Translations under genes and position numbers: made by a program | Shown here: positions 1 to 10,785 of the stretch, piece by piece | How positions within the stretch are numbered: the stretch's first letter is position 1 | Layout: every line of letters starts with the position of its first letter | Assembly: GCA_039621445.1 (NCBI GenBank) | Contig: CP154954.1 | Location: forward strand, 78,192,073-78,256,072 | Direction: 5' to 3' | Origin: Euglena gracilis | Taxonomy: Eukaryota; Euglenida; Euglenophyceae; Euglenales | DNA: 64,000 bases | Notes under the pieces: model-generated | What the model saw: only the letters and a program-made list of their open reading frames with translations | The model's database searches: none | What the model was told of the DNA's origin: nothing

Positions 1-3000
1 GATTTTTTTCGACTTTTTTGACCCGGTTTTGACCCAAAATCAATGGGTCGGCGGCCCAAAACGGGGGCGCTGGCGGGTCGAAACGCGCTCATTTTCGGCT
101 CAAAAACAGTTTTTCCGGGTCCGGGAGGCCAAACAGCATCGTTTCGGGCAAAAAAAATTTTTTCGATTTTTTTCGACTTTTTTGACCCGGTTTTGACCCA
201 AAATCAATGGGTCGGCGGCCCAAAACGGGGCGCTGGCGGGTCGAAAAACGCTCATTTTCGGCTCAAAAACAGTTTTTCCGGGTCCGGGAGGCCAAACAGC
301 ATCGTTTCGGGCAAAAAAATTTTTTTCGATTTTTTTCGACTTTTTTGACCCGGTTTTGACCCAAAATCAATGGGTCGGCGGCCCAAAATGGGGTGCTGGC
401 GGGTTGAAAAACGCTAATTTTTGGTTTAATAACAGTTTTTCCGGGTCCGGAAGGCCAAACAGCATCGTTTCGGGCAAAAAAAATTTTTCGATTTTTTTCG
501 ACTTTTTTGACCCGGTTTTGACCCAAAATCAATGGGTTGGCAGCCCAAAATGGGGTGCTGGCGGGTCTCGAAACGCTCATTTTTTTTTTTCCGGGTCCGG
601 GAGGCCAAACAGCATCGTTTCGGGCAAAAAAAATTTTTTTCGATTTTTTTCGACTTTTTTGACCCGGTTTTGACCCAAAATCAATGGGTCGGCGGCCCAA
701 AACGGGGCGCTGGCGGGTCGAAAAACGCTCGTTTTCGGCTCAAAAACAGTTTTTCCGGGTCCGGGAGGCCAAAAAACATCGTTTCGGGCAAAAAAAAAAT
801 TTTTCGATTTTTTTTCGACTTTTTTGACCCGGTTTTGACCCAAAATCAATGGGTCGGCGGCCCAAAACGGGGCGCTGGCGGGTCGAAAAACGCTCGTTTT
901 CGGCTCAAAAACAGTTTTTCCGGGTCCGGGAGGCCAAAAAACATCGTTTCGGGCAAAAAAAAATTCGCGTTTTTCAACCTTTTTCGACTTTTTTGACCCG
1001 GTTTTGACCCAAAATCAATGGGTCGGCGGCCCAAAACGGGGCGCTGGCGGGTCGAAAAACGCTCATTTTCGGCTCAAAAACAGTTTTTCCGGGTCCGGGA
1101 GGCCAAAAAACATCGTTTCGGGCAAAAAATTTTTGATTTTTTTCGACTTTTTTGACCCGGTTTTGACCCAAAATCAATGGGTCGGCGGCCCAAAACGGGG
1201 CGCTGGCGGGTCGAAAAACGCTCATTTTCGGCTCAAAAACAGTTTTTCCGGGTCCGGGAGGCCAAAAACATCGTTTCGGGAAAAAAAAAATGTTTCGATT
1301 TTTTTCGACTTTTTTGACCCGGTTATGACCCAAAATCCATGGGTCGGCGGCCCAAAACGGGCGCGCTGGTGGTTCGAAAAACGCTCGTTTTCGGCTCAAA
1401 GACAGTTTTTTTTCCGGGTCCGGGAGGCCAAAAACATCGTTTCGGGCAAAAAAATTTTTTTGATTTTTTTTGACTTTTTTGACACGGTTTTGACCCACCA
1501 TCAATCAATGGGTCGGCGGCCCAAAACGGGGCGCTGGCGGGTCGAAAAACGCTCATTTTCGGCTCAAAAACAGTTTTTCCGGGTCCGGGAGGCCAAAACG
1601 CATCGTTTCGCGCAAAAAAAATTTTTTCGATTTTTTTCGACTTTTTTGACCCGGTTTTGACCCAAAATCAATGGGTCGGCGGCCCAAAACGGGGCGCTGG
1701 CGGGTCGAAAAACGCTCATTTTCGGCTCAAAAACAGTTTTTCCGGGTCCGGGAGGCCAAAAAACATCGTTTCGGGCAAAAAAAATTTTTTGATTTTTTTC
1801 GACTTTTTTGACCCGGTTTTGACCCAAAAGCAATGGGCGGGCCAAAACGGGGCGCTGGCGGGTCGAAAAACGCTCATTTTCGGCTCAAAAACAGTTTTTT
1901 TTCGCTTTTTCCTTTTTCTTCGGTCCGGGAGGCCAAAAACATCGTTTCGGGCAAAAAAAATTTTTCGATTTTTTTCGACTTTTTTGACCCGGTTTTGACC
2001 CAAAATCAATGGGTCGGCGGCCCAAAACGGGGCGCTGGCGGGTCGAAAAACGCTCATTTTCGGCTCAAAAACAGTTTTTTCGGGTCCCGGAAGCCCAAAA
2101 ACATCGTTTCGGGCAAAAAATTTTTTGATTTTTTTGACTTTTTTTTTCTGGTTTTGACCCAAAATCAATGGGTCGGCGGGCGGAATAGGGGCGCTGTCGG
2201 GTCGAAAAACGCTCATTTTCGGCTCAAAAACAGTTTTTGGGAGGCCAAAAAACATCGTTTCGGGCAAAAAAAATTTTTTTTTTTCGATTTTTTTTCGACT
2301 TTTTTGACCCGGTTTTGACCCAAATCAATGGGTCGGCGGCCCAAAACGGGGCGCTGGCGAGTCGAAAAACGCTCATTTTCGACTCAAAAACAGTATTTCC
2401 GTTTCCGAGAGGCCAAACAGCATCATTTCGAGAAAAAAAAATTTTTCGATTTTTTTCGACTTTTTTGACCCGGTTTTGACCCAAAATCAATGGGTCGGCT
2501 GCCCAAAACGGGGCGCTGGCGGGTCGCAAAACGCTCATTTTCGGCTCAAAAACAGTTTTTCCGGGTCCGAGAGGCCAAAAACATCGTTTCGGGCAAAAAA
2601 AAATTTTTCGATTTTTTTCGACTTTTTTGACCCGGTTTTGACCCAAAATCAATGGGTCGGCGGCCCAAAACGGGGCGCTGGCGGGTCGAAAAACGCTCAT
2701 TTTCGGCTCAAAAACAATTTTTCTGGGTCCGGGAGGCCCAAAAACATCGTTTCGGGCAAAAAAAAATTTTTCGATTTTTTTCGACTTTTTTGACCCGGTT
2801 TTGACCCAAAATCAATGGGTCGGCGGCCCAAAACGGGGCGCTGGCGGGTCGAAAAACGCTCGTTTTCGGCTCAAAAACAGTTTTCCGGGTCCGGGAAGCC
2901 AAAAGCATCGTTTCGGGCAAAAAAAAATTTTTTTTCGATTTTTTTCGACTTTTTCGACCCGGTTTTGACCCAAAATCAATGGGTCGGCGGCCCAAAACGG

Positions 3001-5090
3001 GCGCTGGCGGGTCGAAAAACGCTCATTTTCGGCTCAAAAAGAGTTTTTCTGGGTCCGGGAGGCCAAAAAACATCGTTTCGGGCAAAAAAAAATTTTTCGA
3101 TTTTTTTCGACTTTTTTGACCCGGTTTTGACCCAAAATCAATGGGTCGGCGGCCCAAAACGGGGCGCTGGCGGGTCGAAAAACGCTCATTTTCGGCTCAA
3201 AAACAGTTTTTCCGGGTCCGGGAGGCCAAAAAAATTGTTTCGGGCAAAAAAAATTTGGATTTTTTTTCGACTTTTTTGACCCGGTTTTGACCCAAAATCG
3301 ATGTGTTGGCGGCCCAAAACGGGGCGCTGGCGGGTCGAAAAACGCTTATTTTCGGCTCAAAAACAGTTTTTCCGGGTCCGGGAGGCCAAAAAACATCGTT
3401 TCGGGCAAAAAAAAATTTTTTTTCGATTTTTTTCGACTTTTTTGACCCGGTTTTGACCCAAAATCAATGGGTCGGCGGCCCAAAACGGGGGCGCTGGCGG
3501 GTCGAAAAACGCTCGTTTTCGGCTCAAAAACAGTTTTTCCGGGTCCGGGAGGCCAAAAAACATCGTTTCGGGCAAAAAAATTTTTGATTTTTTTCGACTT
3601 TTTTGACCCGGTTTTGACCCAAAATCAATGGGTCGGCGGCCCAAAACGGGGCGCTGGCGGGTCGAAAAACGCTCATTTTCGGCTCAAAAACAGTTTTTCC
3701 GGGTCCGGGAGGCCAAAAAACATCGTTTCGGGCAAAAAATTTTTTCGATTTTTTTTTTTTTGGCCCCGGTTTTGACCCCAAATCAATGGGTCGGCGGCCC
3801 AAAACGGGGCGCTGGCGGGTCGAAAAACGCTCGTTTTCGGCTCAAAAACAGTTTTTCCGGGTCCGGGAGGCCAAAAAACATCGTTTCGGGCAAAAAATTT
3901 TTTCGATTTTTTTCGACTTTTTTGACCCGGTTTTGACCCAAAATCAATGGGTCGGCGGCCCAAAACGGGGCGCTGGCGGGTCGAAAAACGCTCATTTTCG
4001 GCTCAAAAACAGTTTTTCCGGGTCCGGGAGGCCAAAAAACATCGTTTCGGGCAAAAAAAAATTTTTTCGATTTTTTTTCGACTTTTTTGACCCGGTTTTG
4101 ACCCAAAAATCAATGGGTCGGCGGCCCAAAACGGGGCGCTGGCGGGTCGAAAAACGCTCGTTTTCGGCTCAAAAACAGTTTTTCCGGGTCCGGGAGGCCA
4201 AAAAACATCGTTTCGGGCAAAAAAATTTTTTCGATTTTTTTCGACTTTTTTGACCCGGTTTTGACCCAAAATCAATGGGTCGGCGGCCCAAAACGGGGCG
4301 CTGGCGGGTCGAAAAACGCTCGTTTTCGGCTCAAAAACAGTTTTTCCGGGTCCGGGAGGCCAAAAAACATCGTTTCGGGCAAAAAAATTTTTCGATTTTT
4401 TTCGACTTTTTTGACCCGGTTTTGACCCAAAATCAATGGGTCGGCGGCCCAAAACGGGGCGCTGGCGGGTCGAAAAACGCTCATTTTCGGCTCAAAAACA
4501 GTTTTTCCGGGTCCGGGAGGCCAAAAAACATCGTTTCGGGCAAAAAAATTTTTCGATTTTTTTTTTTTTTTTTTGACCCGGTTTTGACCCAAAATCAATG
4601 GGTCGGCGGCCCAAAACGGGGCGCTGGCGGGTCGAAAAACGCTCGTTTTCGGCTCAAAAACAGTTTTTCCGGGTCCGGGAGGCCAAAAAACATCGTTTCG
4701 GGCAAAAAAAATTTTTCGATTTTTTTCGACTTTTTTGACCCGGTTTTGACCCAAAATCAATGGGTCGGCGGCCCAAAACGGGGCGCTGGCGGGTCGAAAA
4801 ACGCTCGTTTTCGGCTCAAAAACAGTTTTTCTGGCTACGGGAGGCCAAAAAACATCGTTTCGGGCAAAAAAAATTTTTTTCGATTTTTTTCGACTTTTTT
4901 GACCCGGTTTTGACCCAAAGTCAATGGGTTGGCGGCCCAAAACGGGGCGCTGGCGGGTCGAAAAAAGCTCGTTTTCGGCTCAAAAACAGTTTTTCCGGGT
5001 CCGGGAGGCCAAAAAACATCGTTTCGGGCCAAAAAAATTTTTTTCGATTTTTTTCGACTTTTTCGACCCGGTTTTGACCCAACAGGGGCG
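1..5090. repeat. ~162-bp tandem satellite array, about 31 copies
   Basis: A head-to-tail repeat whose copies start about every 152-169 bp (for example at 43, 207, 370, 532, 684, 849 and 1018). Each unit has a GC-rich half (core GGTCGGCGGCCCAAAACGGG) and a half with runs of A and T (TTTTTTCGACTTTTTTGACC). Length changes are almost all in the homopolymers. Units before about 700 and one near 2400 share an AACAGCATCG variant, while most others read AAAACATCG, which suggests local homogenisation. The array is cut by the window start. Long ORFs occur on both strands only because the unit has few stops. I see no coding bias. Confidence 0.97.
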
Positions 5091-5790
5091 GCCCGCGGGG
5101 GCGAAAACGCTGTTGGCGGCCCAAAAACAACGGGGGCGGGTCGAAAACTCGTTTGGAAAAAATTTCGGCTCAAAAACAGTTTTTTCCGGGTCCGGGCGGG
5201 GCGGGGAAAAACGCTCGTTTCGGGCTTTTTATTTTTTTTCGATTTTTTTTGGCTTTTTTTGACCCGGTTTTGACCCAAAAGAAATGGGGGCGGCCCCAAA
5301 CGGGGCGCTGGGCGGGTCGAAAAAAAAACTCGTTTTTGCTCAAAAAACGTTTTTTTTTGTTTTTCCTGGTCCAAAGGACGAAAAAAAACATCGTTTCGTC
5401 GGGAGGCCAAAAAATTTTTGGGCAAAAAATTTTTTCGATTTTTTTCTACTTTTTTTGACCCTTTGGCAAAACGGGGCGGGGGGGGGGCGGGGGAAAAAGG
5501 GGGGAAAAAAAATGTTTCGTGAAAAAAAAAAATTTTGGGGGAGGATTTTTTTACTGAAGTTTTTGGTCGGGGCAAAAGGGGCTGGCGGGTCGGTGTCGAA
5601 ACAGTTTTTTGGTCCGGGAGGCCAAAAACGCGTGGCGTTTCGGGCAAAAAATTCGATTTTTTTGCTCAAAAAACTTTTTCCGGGTCGAGCCAAAAAAAAC
5701 ATCGTTTTTGGAAAAAAAAAAAGTTTTCCGATTTTTTTCGACTTTTTTGCCGAAAAGGCCAAAAAGTCGGCGGGAAAAGTGTACAAAATG
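5091..5790. repeat. Decayed right edge of the satellite array
   Basis: About four units with large insertions, deletions and expanded G and A runs, still recognisable by fragments such as GACCCGGTTTTGACCC and GGGAGGCC. Divergence grows towards 5,790, as expected at an array margin that is no longer homogenised. There is no gene here. Confidence 0.85.
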
Positions 5791-6165
5791 GCCTAAATTG
5801 GCTGAAAAACGCCCGTATCTCGGGCTAGGCGGTGAGCTGCGGGGAAACCAAAATCCCAGTAGATAGAGCGTTCCAAGGGCTTCAATTTAGGTCTCCGGAC
5901 ATTTCCTTTGATTTTGCATCATTTTCGAGAAATTTTGAAAACATCGATTTTTTGACCCCCCACCCCCCGAAAACGGCTAAGTCGACAGTGGAAAAAGTGT
6001 ACAACACGGCCATCCAAACCGAAAACGGCCGTATCTCGGGCCAGGCGGGGAGTTGCGGGGAAATCAAAATACCGGTAGATGGGGCGTTCCAAGGGCTTCA
6101 AATTAGGTCTCCGGACATTTCCTTTGATTTTGCTTCATTTTGGAGATATTTTGAAAATTGACATT
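5773..6165. repeat. Two direct copies of a 218-bp unit
   Basis: The block from 5,773 (GAAAAGTGTACA) recurs from 5,991 (GAAAAAGTGTACA). The copies share CCGTATCTCGGGC, GCGTTCCAAGGGCTTCAA and GGTCTCCGGACATTTCC in the same order. A weaker third trace (CTCGGGCCTGGCGGGGAGTTG) lies near 6,248. The unit is unrelated to the satellite. Both copies contain open frames, but the frames differ by substitutions and indels and show no coding bias. Confidence 0.85.
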
Positions 6166-6552
6166 TTTTGGCCGTCCAAAGGGGGGGGCTTAAAAAGGGG
6201 GGTTGGCCAATCCTACCCAGTTTGGACCCCTTCGCGCGCGTGATTAACTCGGGCCTGGCGGGGAGTTGGGGGTCAAACCCAGGTGATTCGGAAACTAGGA
6301 ATCCAGTCGCTCGCGACTGAAAAAAAATTTTCGGGAACGGGGCCGGGATCATGGTGATAATCCGCCGGTTCCCGAGGTGGCCCCGGGGGGGGGGAGGGGG
6401 GGAGAGGGGGGTGTTTTTTCCCCCAGTGGTAAGTTTCGCTCTTACCCATAAAGGGATAAGAGCTCAGCGACCCCCCCTCCGGGGGCCGACCATCGAATCT
6501 TATAACCCCCGGGGTTATAGGTGGACGGGGGTTTATTTATTTAAGTTGCAAA
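6166..6552. other. Intergenic stretch with G-runs, no gene seen
   Basis: Contains a G-rich tract at about 6,379-6,411 and a short G/C palindromic patch (CCCCCGGGG) near 6,507. I see no open frame with codon bias. Confidence 0.5.
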
Positions 6553-6565
6553 TTGGGGTTTCGAG

Positions 6566-6796
6566 ATGGGTGGGTCCGGACCCCCCCCCCCCGTGCTCCC
6601 ATTGTCCCTGGCGCTGGGGCTGGCTGCGCTACCGGCGCTGCCGGCGCTGCTGGCCCGCCTGCCCCCGCAGTCACGGCGGCCGACCGCGCTGTGCGCCGTT
6701 TCCCCTCCACGACGGGGACGGGAACGCCGACGCACCACGGCAGGGACCGTGGCTTCCTCTGTGAGAGGCGGATTATCCCAAAACCAAAAACGTTGA
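6566..6796 (+). CDS. Possible small or first exon with a hydrophobic N-terminus
   Basis: An ATG at 6,566 opens a 76-codon frame. After a Gly/Pro start it encodes a Leu/Ala-rich stretch (LSLALGLAALPALPALLARL) followed by an Arg-rich segment, which would suit a signal or transit peptide. Third codon positions are mostly G or C, as in the better-supported exons downstream. A CCCGCAG acceptor-like site lies inside it. No family is recognised and no partner exon is certain, so this could be chance in GC-rich DNA. Confidence 0.3.
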   Translation: MGGSGPPPPVLPLSLALGLAALPALPALLARLPPQSRRPTALCAVSPPRRGRERRRTTAGTVASSVRGGLSQNQKR

Positions 6797-6836
6797 ACCC
6801 ACCCCCAGCAGACCCATGCAGGGGGGGGGGGGAATG

Positions 6837-7022
6837 CGCTGTGCATTTTTCCGCATTTTTGCGCATTTTTTGCGCATTTTTTGCGCATTTTTCCCCCATT
6901 TTTGCTCATTTTCTATTTTTTCCACATTTTTTTGTGCCTTTTTTCCCAATTTTGCACATTTTTCATTTTTTCACTTTTTTTTTTTTATTTTTGCACATTT
7001 TGCGATTTTTGCACATTTTCCA
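6837..7022. repeat. Degenerate GCGCATTTTT array
   Basis: Short units of GCGCATTTTT or GCACATTTTT with variable T-runs repeat across about 185 bp. A smaller block of the same motif occurs at about 7,425-7,466. This is simple-sequence DNA, and the open frames through it are artefacts of the T-runs. Confidence 0.85.
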
Positions 7023-7600
7023 CCCAAATCACATGCTCACGGAATTTTGCCTATGATCAAATGGCCCATTTCTGTAACCTACGAACCCATTTTCGCACTT
7101 TTTTTCACCCAAGGGACCCGCCTCGGGGGGGAATCCTTGGGTGATGAGGTGTGGGTACTCATCCAATGACGATGAGGACACTAGGGGTTTCAGTGACCCC
7201 ACATTGACACATAACCAAGGCGGAATCCCACTCCCCTGGTCACAAGTAAGGGGCAACCATGGCTGACATTGTTGGTTATGGTGAACGGAGAGTGACGCCT
7301 TGGTCATGCATCTTTTGGCCAAAATGCCTTCATTTCAGCTCTTTTTGGTGATTTTGGTTTTATTTTGGGTTTACTGTTGGAAATTTTTCTAAGTCCTTTT
7401 TCCCTTAGGAATGTCACAAACTCAGCGCATTTTTTTGCGCATTTTTGCGCATTTTTTTCCGAGGGCCGTCCAGCGCATTCCCCCCCCCCGCCCATGGGTG
7501 AGGAAAGGAAGCAGAATGCCGCCAACCGTGGAACCCCCTCACGCCCCATGAACCCATGCTCATTTCTCTGCCCCTCAATCGGCCAACTCTGAAGGAATGA
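7023..7600. other. No gene seen
   Basis: AT-balanced sequence with the second GCGCATTTTT block. The available frames are short and lack the G/C-ending codon bias of the exons elsewhere. Confidence 0.45.
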
Positions 7601-7659
7601 GGAAGTGGTCGGGGCAGTTGGTCGGCTCAGTTGCGGGGAAAACCCTCTTTCAACAAACA

Positions 7660-7786
7660 GCCTTCGCCCCAACGGCGGCCGGTGGCTGTTTGCCCGTCGT
7701 CGCCCGCGAAGGGCCCACGAGGGCGGCGGCGGGCATTGCTGGCCGCGGCGGCGGCGGCGGCGGCGGGCACACCGTGGCTGCCTGCC
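7660..7786 (+). CDS. Exon candidate, Gly-run protein segment
   Basis: One frame through here has G/C at nearly every third position and encodes an Ala/Gly-rich stretch ending in a run of seven glycines from a (GGC)n tract, followed by HTVAACLG. It closes at a stop near 7,788. No family is recognised. The glycine run may be just a trinucleotide repeat. Confidence 0.3.
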
Positions 7787-8043
7787 TAGGCGTTGGGGGG
7801 CCTCGGGATGGGTTGGGTTGGCCCATCCAAAGGCGCTTGTTTTTTTGGGGCGAGTCGGGGAGGTAAGCCCACCGACCAATCCCCAGCATTTCCCACTGGA
7901 ATTCCTTCCCTAGTGTGTGTCCCCTGAGGGGACTCCCCTCAGTGTGTGCCCCCGGAGCATGTGCCAGGACCCCTGCCCCCCCCCCTGGAGGTCTTTGAAG
8001 ACGCCGGCTCCTAAGCGTTCCAGCCGCCCAGCATCGTGCAGGC

Positions 8044-8330
8044 CCCCCAACCCCCGCCACCAGGCCCGCCGCCGCGCAGGGTCCCCCCGGCCCTGGCCCC
8101 AACCCCCCCCCTGCCTCCGCCCCCCTGCCCGCGCCTGCCTACAGCCGGGACCCCCCCGCCGGGAGCGCCCCGTCCCCTGTCCAGGAGGTCGCGGCCCCAA
8201 CCTCCGAACCCACGACCGCCCTCGCCTGCACGGAAGAGGGGCCGGTCGGGCTAGCAGAAGGACTCATAAACAATGCGTGCAATTATTGGGGGATATCTTG
8301 TTGCTGGCCCATCTGGGTACCCCCCCCCCC
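8044..8330 (+). CDS. Exon candidate, Pro/Ala-rich
   Basis: All three + frames are open across much of this GC-rich block. The frame starting at 8,044 has the strongest G/C bias at third positions and reads PPTPATRPAAAQGPPGPG followed by a Pro/Ser/Glu-rich segment (SAPSPVQEVAAPTSEP). An AG acceptor-like dinucleotide (GTGCAG) sits at the left edge. No domain is visible. It could belong to a gene lying upstream of the carrier. Confidence 0.35.
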
Positions 8331-8333
8331 CGA

Positions 8334-8702
8334 AACTGTCCTCTACCCCCCCCACACCCACTGGCCTGTCTTCATAGAGAGCTGTCTCCCACCCTTGCAC
8401 CCGCTGCGCTGACCTGCCTCTTGAGGAATTTTTGAAAATTTTCGTATTTTCTGTTTGTAAAAAAGAGGCGATTCCCACAGTAAAAAAATAATCCCACCAT
8501 TCTCTTCAGGCTTCTCGTTACATATTTCGTGAAAAAATGCTTTTCTGACTTTTTTTTGGCACCGGGGGTCGAAAATGTCAACTTTTTTTCCTCTGACCCG
8601 GACCTGCCAGGGAAACTGTCCTCTGCCCTCTGTACCCACTGATCTGTCTTTGTAGGGAGGGACCTGTCTCCTACCTCTGTTCCCGCTGACTTGTCTGGTT
8701 GG
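8334..8702. repeat. Pair of ~90-bp direct repeats
   Basis: 8,334-8,425 and 8,611-8,702 share ACTGTCCTCT, CCCACTG, CTGTCT and GCTGACTTGTC-type blocks in the same order, about 75-80% alike by eye. The 185 bp between them shows nothing recognisable. Confidence 0.75.
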
Positions 8703-8960
8703 GGCCAGGGAAGAAAAGGTAGCAGAGGAAGAAAAGGTCGGAAAAGGGCTGGCCAGGACAAATTTTGGGGTCAAAAAGCGATTTTTGCATGATTGGCATT
8801 TTTGGGGCATTTTTGAGATGTTGGACCCCAGGTCGGAGCCAACAACCTTTTTCCAGCCAGCCCAAATTTTCCAGCCTCTGAGCTGGACCCCTCCCCCCCG
8901 GGGTTAAAAAACTCTCTTGTTGGGGTTGTCCGAACCCCACCCCCTCCTCAGGCTTTCTCA
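8703..8960 (+). repeat. SINE-like dispersed repeat, copy 1 (degenerate)
   Basis: Shares ordered blocks with 20,080-20,320 and 39,840-40,105: GAAAAGGGCTGGCCAGG, ACCCCAGGTCGG, CCTTTTTCCAGCCAGCC, and TTTCCAGCCTCTGAGCTGG followed by a C-run. In this copy the Pol III B-box-like block has decayed to TTGGACCCCAGG. It lacks the upstream part present in the other two copies. Confidence 0.7.
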
Positions 8961-9880
8961 TACAACCCTGGGTGTCAGGGTTGGCCTGCTTTCATTTTGG
9001 CAGCATTCAATCTGAGTTTAATGTGACCGTGTCTGAGATTTTTTACAAGTAACGTCGAGGGAACAATTTTTTTTTCTTTTCCCACTCCCCCAATATGAAG
9101 CCCCCTCCCCAAGTGTGCCTGGGGCCAATTTCTTTCATGTTTCCAATGCATTTTCAAGTCATTTTTTCAAGTCCCACCGCTTTTCAATAAAATTTCAAGT
9201 AGGAACCTTTTTTTTGGCGAACAAAAATGTCCAAGTTATTGCCAAAGTTGCCAAAGAATAAAATATAAAAATATGAAAAAATACAAGAGCTCAACCCCCC
9301 CCTGGTTGAAAATATCACAGCAACCCAAGGATGCACAGCTTCTGGCCGTTTTTATTATGTGTCATGAACGCCTGAAATAGCACACCATTTATGTGTGTTG
9401 CATAGTTTCATTTCAATGCGCACACATTTTGTGCTTGCCTGTGGGAGCTCGCCCCCAGTCCCTTTAACCCCCCCCCCCAAATTAGCAACAGAATAGCAAA
9501 TTAGCAACAGAATTTAAGCAACCCCCCCGGGATCAGTGAAAATTCCAAATTTAAGCAAGCTTGAGGTAAAAAGAAGGGGAAATGAAGGAATATATGAAAG
9601 CGACGCAAGCTCACAACAATAGCCGAATTTTTGGGAAATTAATCAAACTTGTTGAGCTGTTTTTTTTTTGGGACGCTGTTATGTTGTTGTGTACAATTTG
9701 CGTACTCTGAAGAAAGTACCTCCTCCTCCCTTCATTCGAACAAGTTTTGGTCTGAGTTTAAGCCACGCCTCGGCGCGTAGACTGAACCCCAAATTAGAGC
9801 AAACCCCAAAATTTAAGCAACCCATTGGGGCGGATTGGCTGAAACCTGGATTTAAGGAACGGGTTGCTAAAGTTTGGGGG
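8961..9880. other. No gene seen
   Basis: AT-richer sequence with scattered C-runs and no frame with coding bias. A short duplicated motif AAATTAGCAACAGAAT sits near 9,479-9,513. Confidence 0.45.
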
Positions 9881-10038
9881 GTTTGAGTGTTGGGGTTCGT
9901 GATGGAATCCGTGTCTTGGCCCGGGGACAGGCCGGACGCCAAGCAACGCCGGTGCAAGTGTCCGGGAGTCGTTTGGCGTGTCGCGAAGCATCGCCGGGCC
10001 TCGCCCCCCCCCCCCCCCCACCGGGCCCCTCTCCGCAG

Positions 10039-10117
10039 CCTGGGCCTCAACGCCCAGCTGCAGAGTGCGGCGAGGGGCATGGCCAGGGCTGTGCGGGACT
10101 GCCCGAAGCCCTACGGG
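10039..10117 (+). CDS. Exon candidate upstream of the carrier gene
   Basis: Bounded by CTCCGCAG on the left and GGG|GTGGGG on the right, so it has canonical AG and GT edges. It encodes an amphipathic segment (LGLNAQLQSAARGMARAVRD, then CPKPYG) with strong G/C bias at third positions. It ends in phase 0. It could be a 5' exon of the carrier, which would give the protein an N-terminal extension, or the last exon of another gene. I cannot connect it to the carrier ATG with a clean acceptor. Confidence 0.45.
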
Positions 10118-10159
10118 GTGGGGGGTGGGGGTGGGGGACCCCATGGCTTGACATAAGGA

Positions 10160-10560
10160 GGGTGTGCGGGGTCGAGAAGGGGGGGTGTCCCCCCACCCCT
10201 CCCCCTCCTGCACCACAGGGGGAGGGGGGGCCAGACCACCCCCTCATCTGCCAAGGAGGGTCCGGACTGACCCCGGGGGGACCCAACCCTTCCCCAAAGT
10301 CAGAATTTTCCTAGCGCTTTGCGCCAAAATTGTTTTGCATCTTTGATATTCTGCCCAAAAAGTGCTCAAAATGGCATTTCAGCCGATTTTGGGGGCAAAA
10401 TATTTGGTCCAGTGTTTCACAACGGGCCGGAAATCAGCCACCCAGACCGCGCCACTGTTTTTGGTGGGGAAGGGTCCCCCCCCCCCACTGCTGGACTGGA
10501 AGGAGGGGGTCCCCCCCAATTAGGTCTTCTCGTATTTCTGGGGTGCCAATTTATATAATA
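10160..10560 (+). repeat. Dispersed ~400-bp repeat family F, copy 1
   Basis: Shares ordered blocks with 33,428-33,823 and 35,365-35,740: a G/C-run header, a region with GCTTTGCG or GCTTCGCATGCG, AGTGC(T/C)CAAAATGGCATTT, then CCCAGACC(G/A)C(G/A)CCACTGTTT and a C-run. No ORF is conserved between copies. The 33.4-kb copy has flanking direct repeats. Confidence 0.7.
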
Positions 10561-10675
10561 AATTCCTCAGGCCCCTAATAAATTTTTCCTTGGGGGTCCC
10601 CCCCTCCCAGGCGAGGGGGGGGGGGAGTTGACTCCCCACCCCCCGCCCCCCCCCCCCTCCCCTTGCGCCCCGGGC

Positions 10676-10785
10676 ATGGCGGGCGGCGCCACGGTGTCCA
10701 TCGCGAAGAAGGTCATCCTCTTCCCGCTGGACACGATCCGCTGCCGGCTGGAGGTGGCCCGCACCCCCCGCGTCCTGACCATACC
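10676..10785 (+). CDS. Carrier exon 1: helix 1 with PLDTIR
   Basis: The ATG at 10,676 opens MAGGATVSIA, then VILFPLDTIRCRLEV, which is the end of transmembrane helix 1 with the first carrier signature. This ATG is the only in-frame start close to the helix. Most family members have a few more residues before the AGG motif, so an upstream exon is possible. The right edge is either 10,785 (GT donor, phase 2) or about 10,771-10,780, inside GTCCTGACC, a 9-bp motif repeated at 11,082-11,090. Confidence 0.75.

Noticed and set aside
1-5090. CRISPR-like array
   Set aside because: The whole ~162-bp unit repeats with no unique spacers between short repeats, and the context is eukaryotic.
1-5800. Long open frames on both strands (up to 270 codons) within the satellite
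   Set aside because: They come from a stop-poor repeat unit read in whatever frame the local indels allow; frames change from unit to unit and on both strands equally, with no codon bias.
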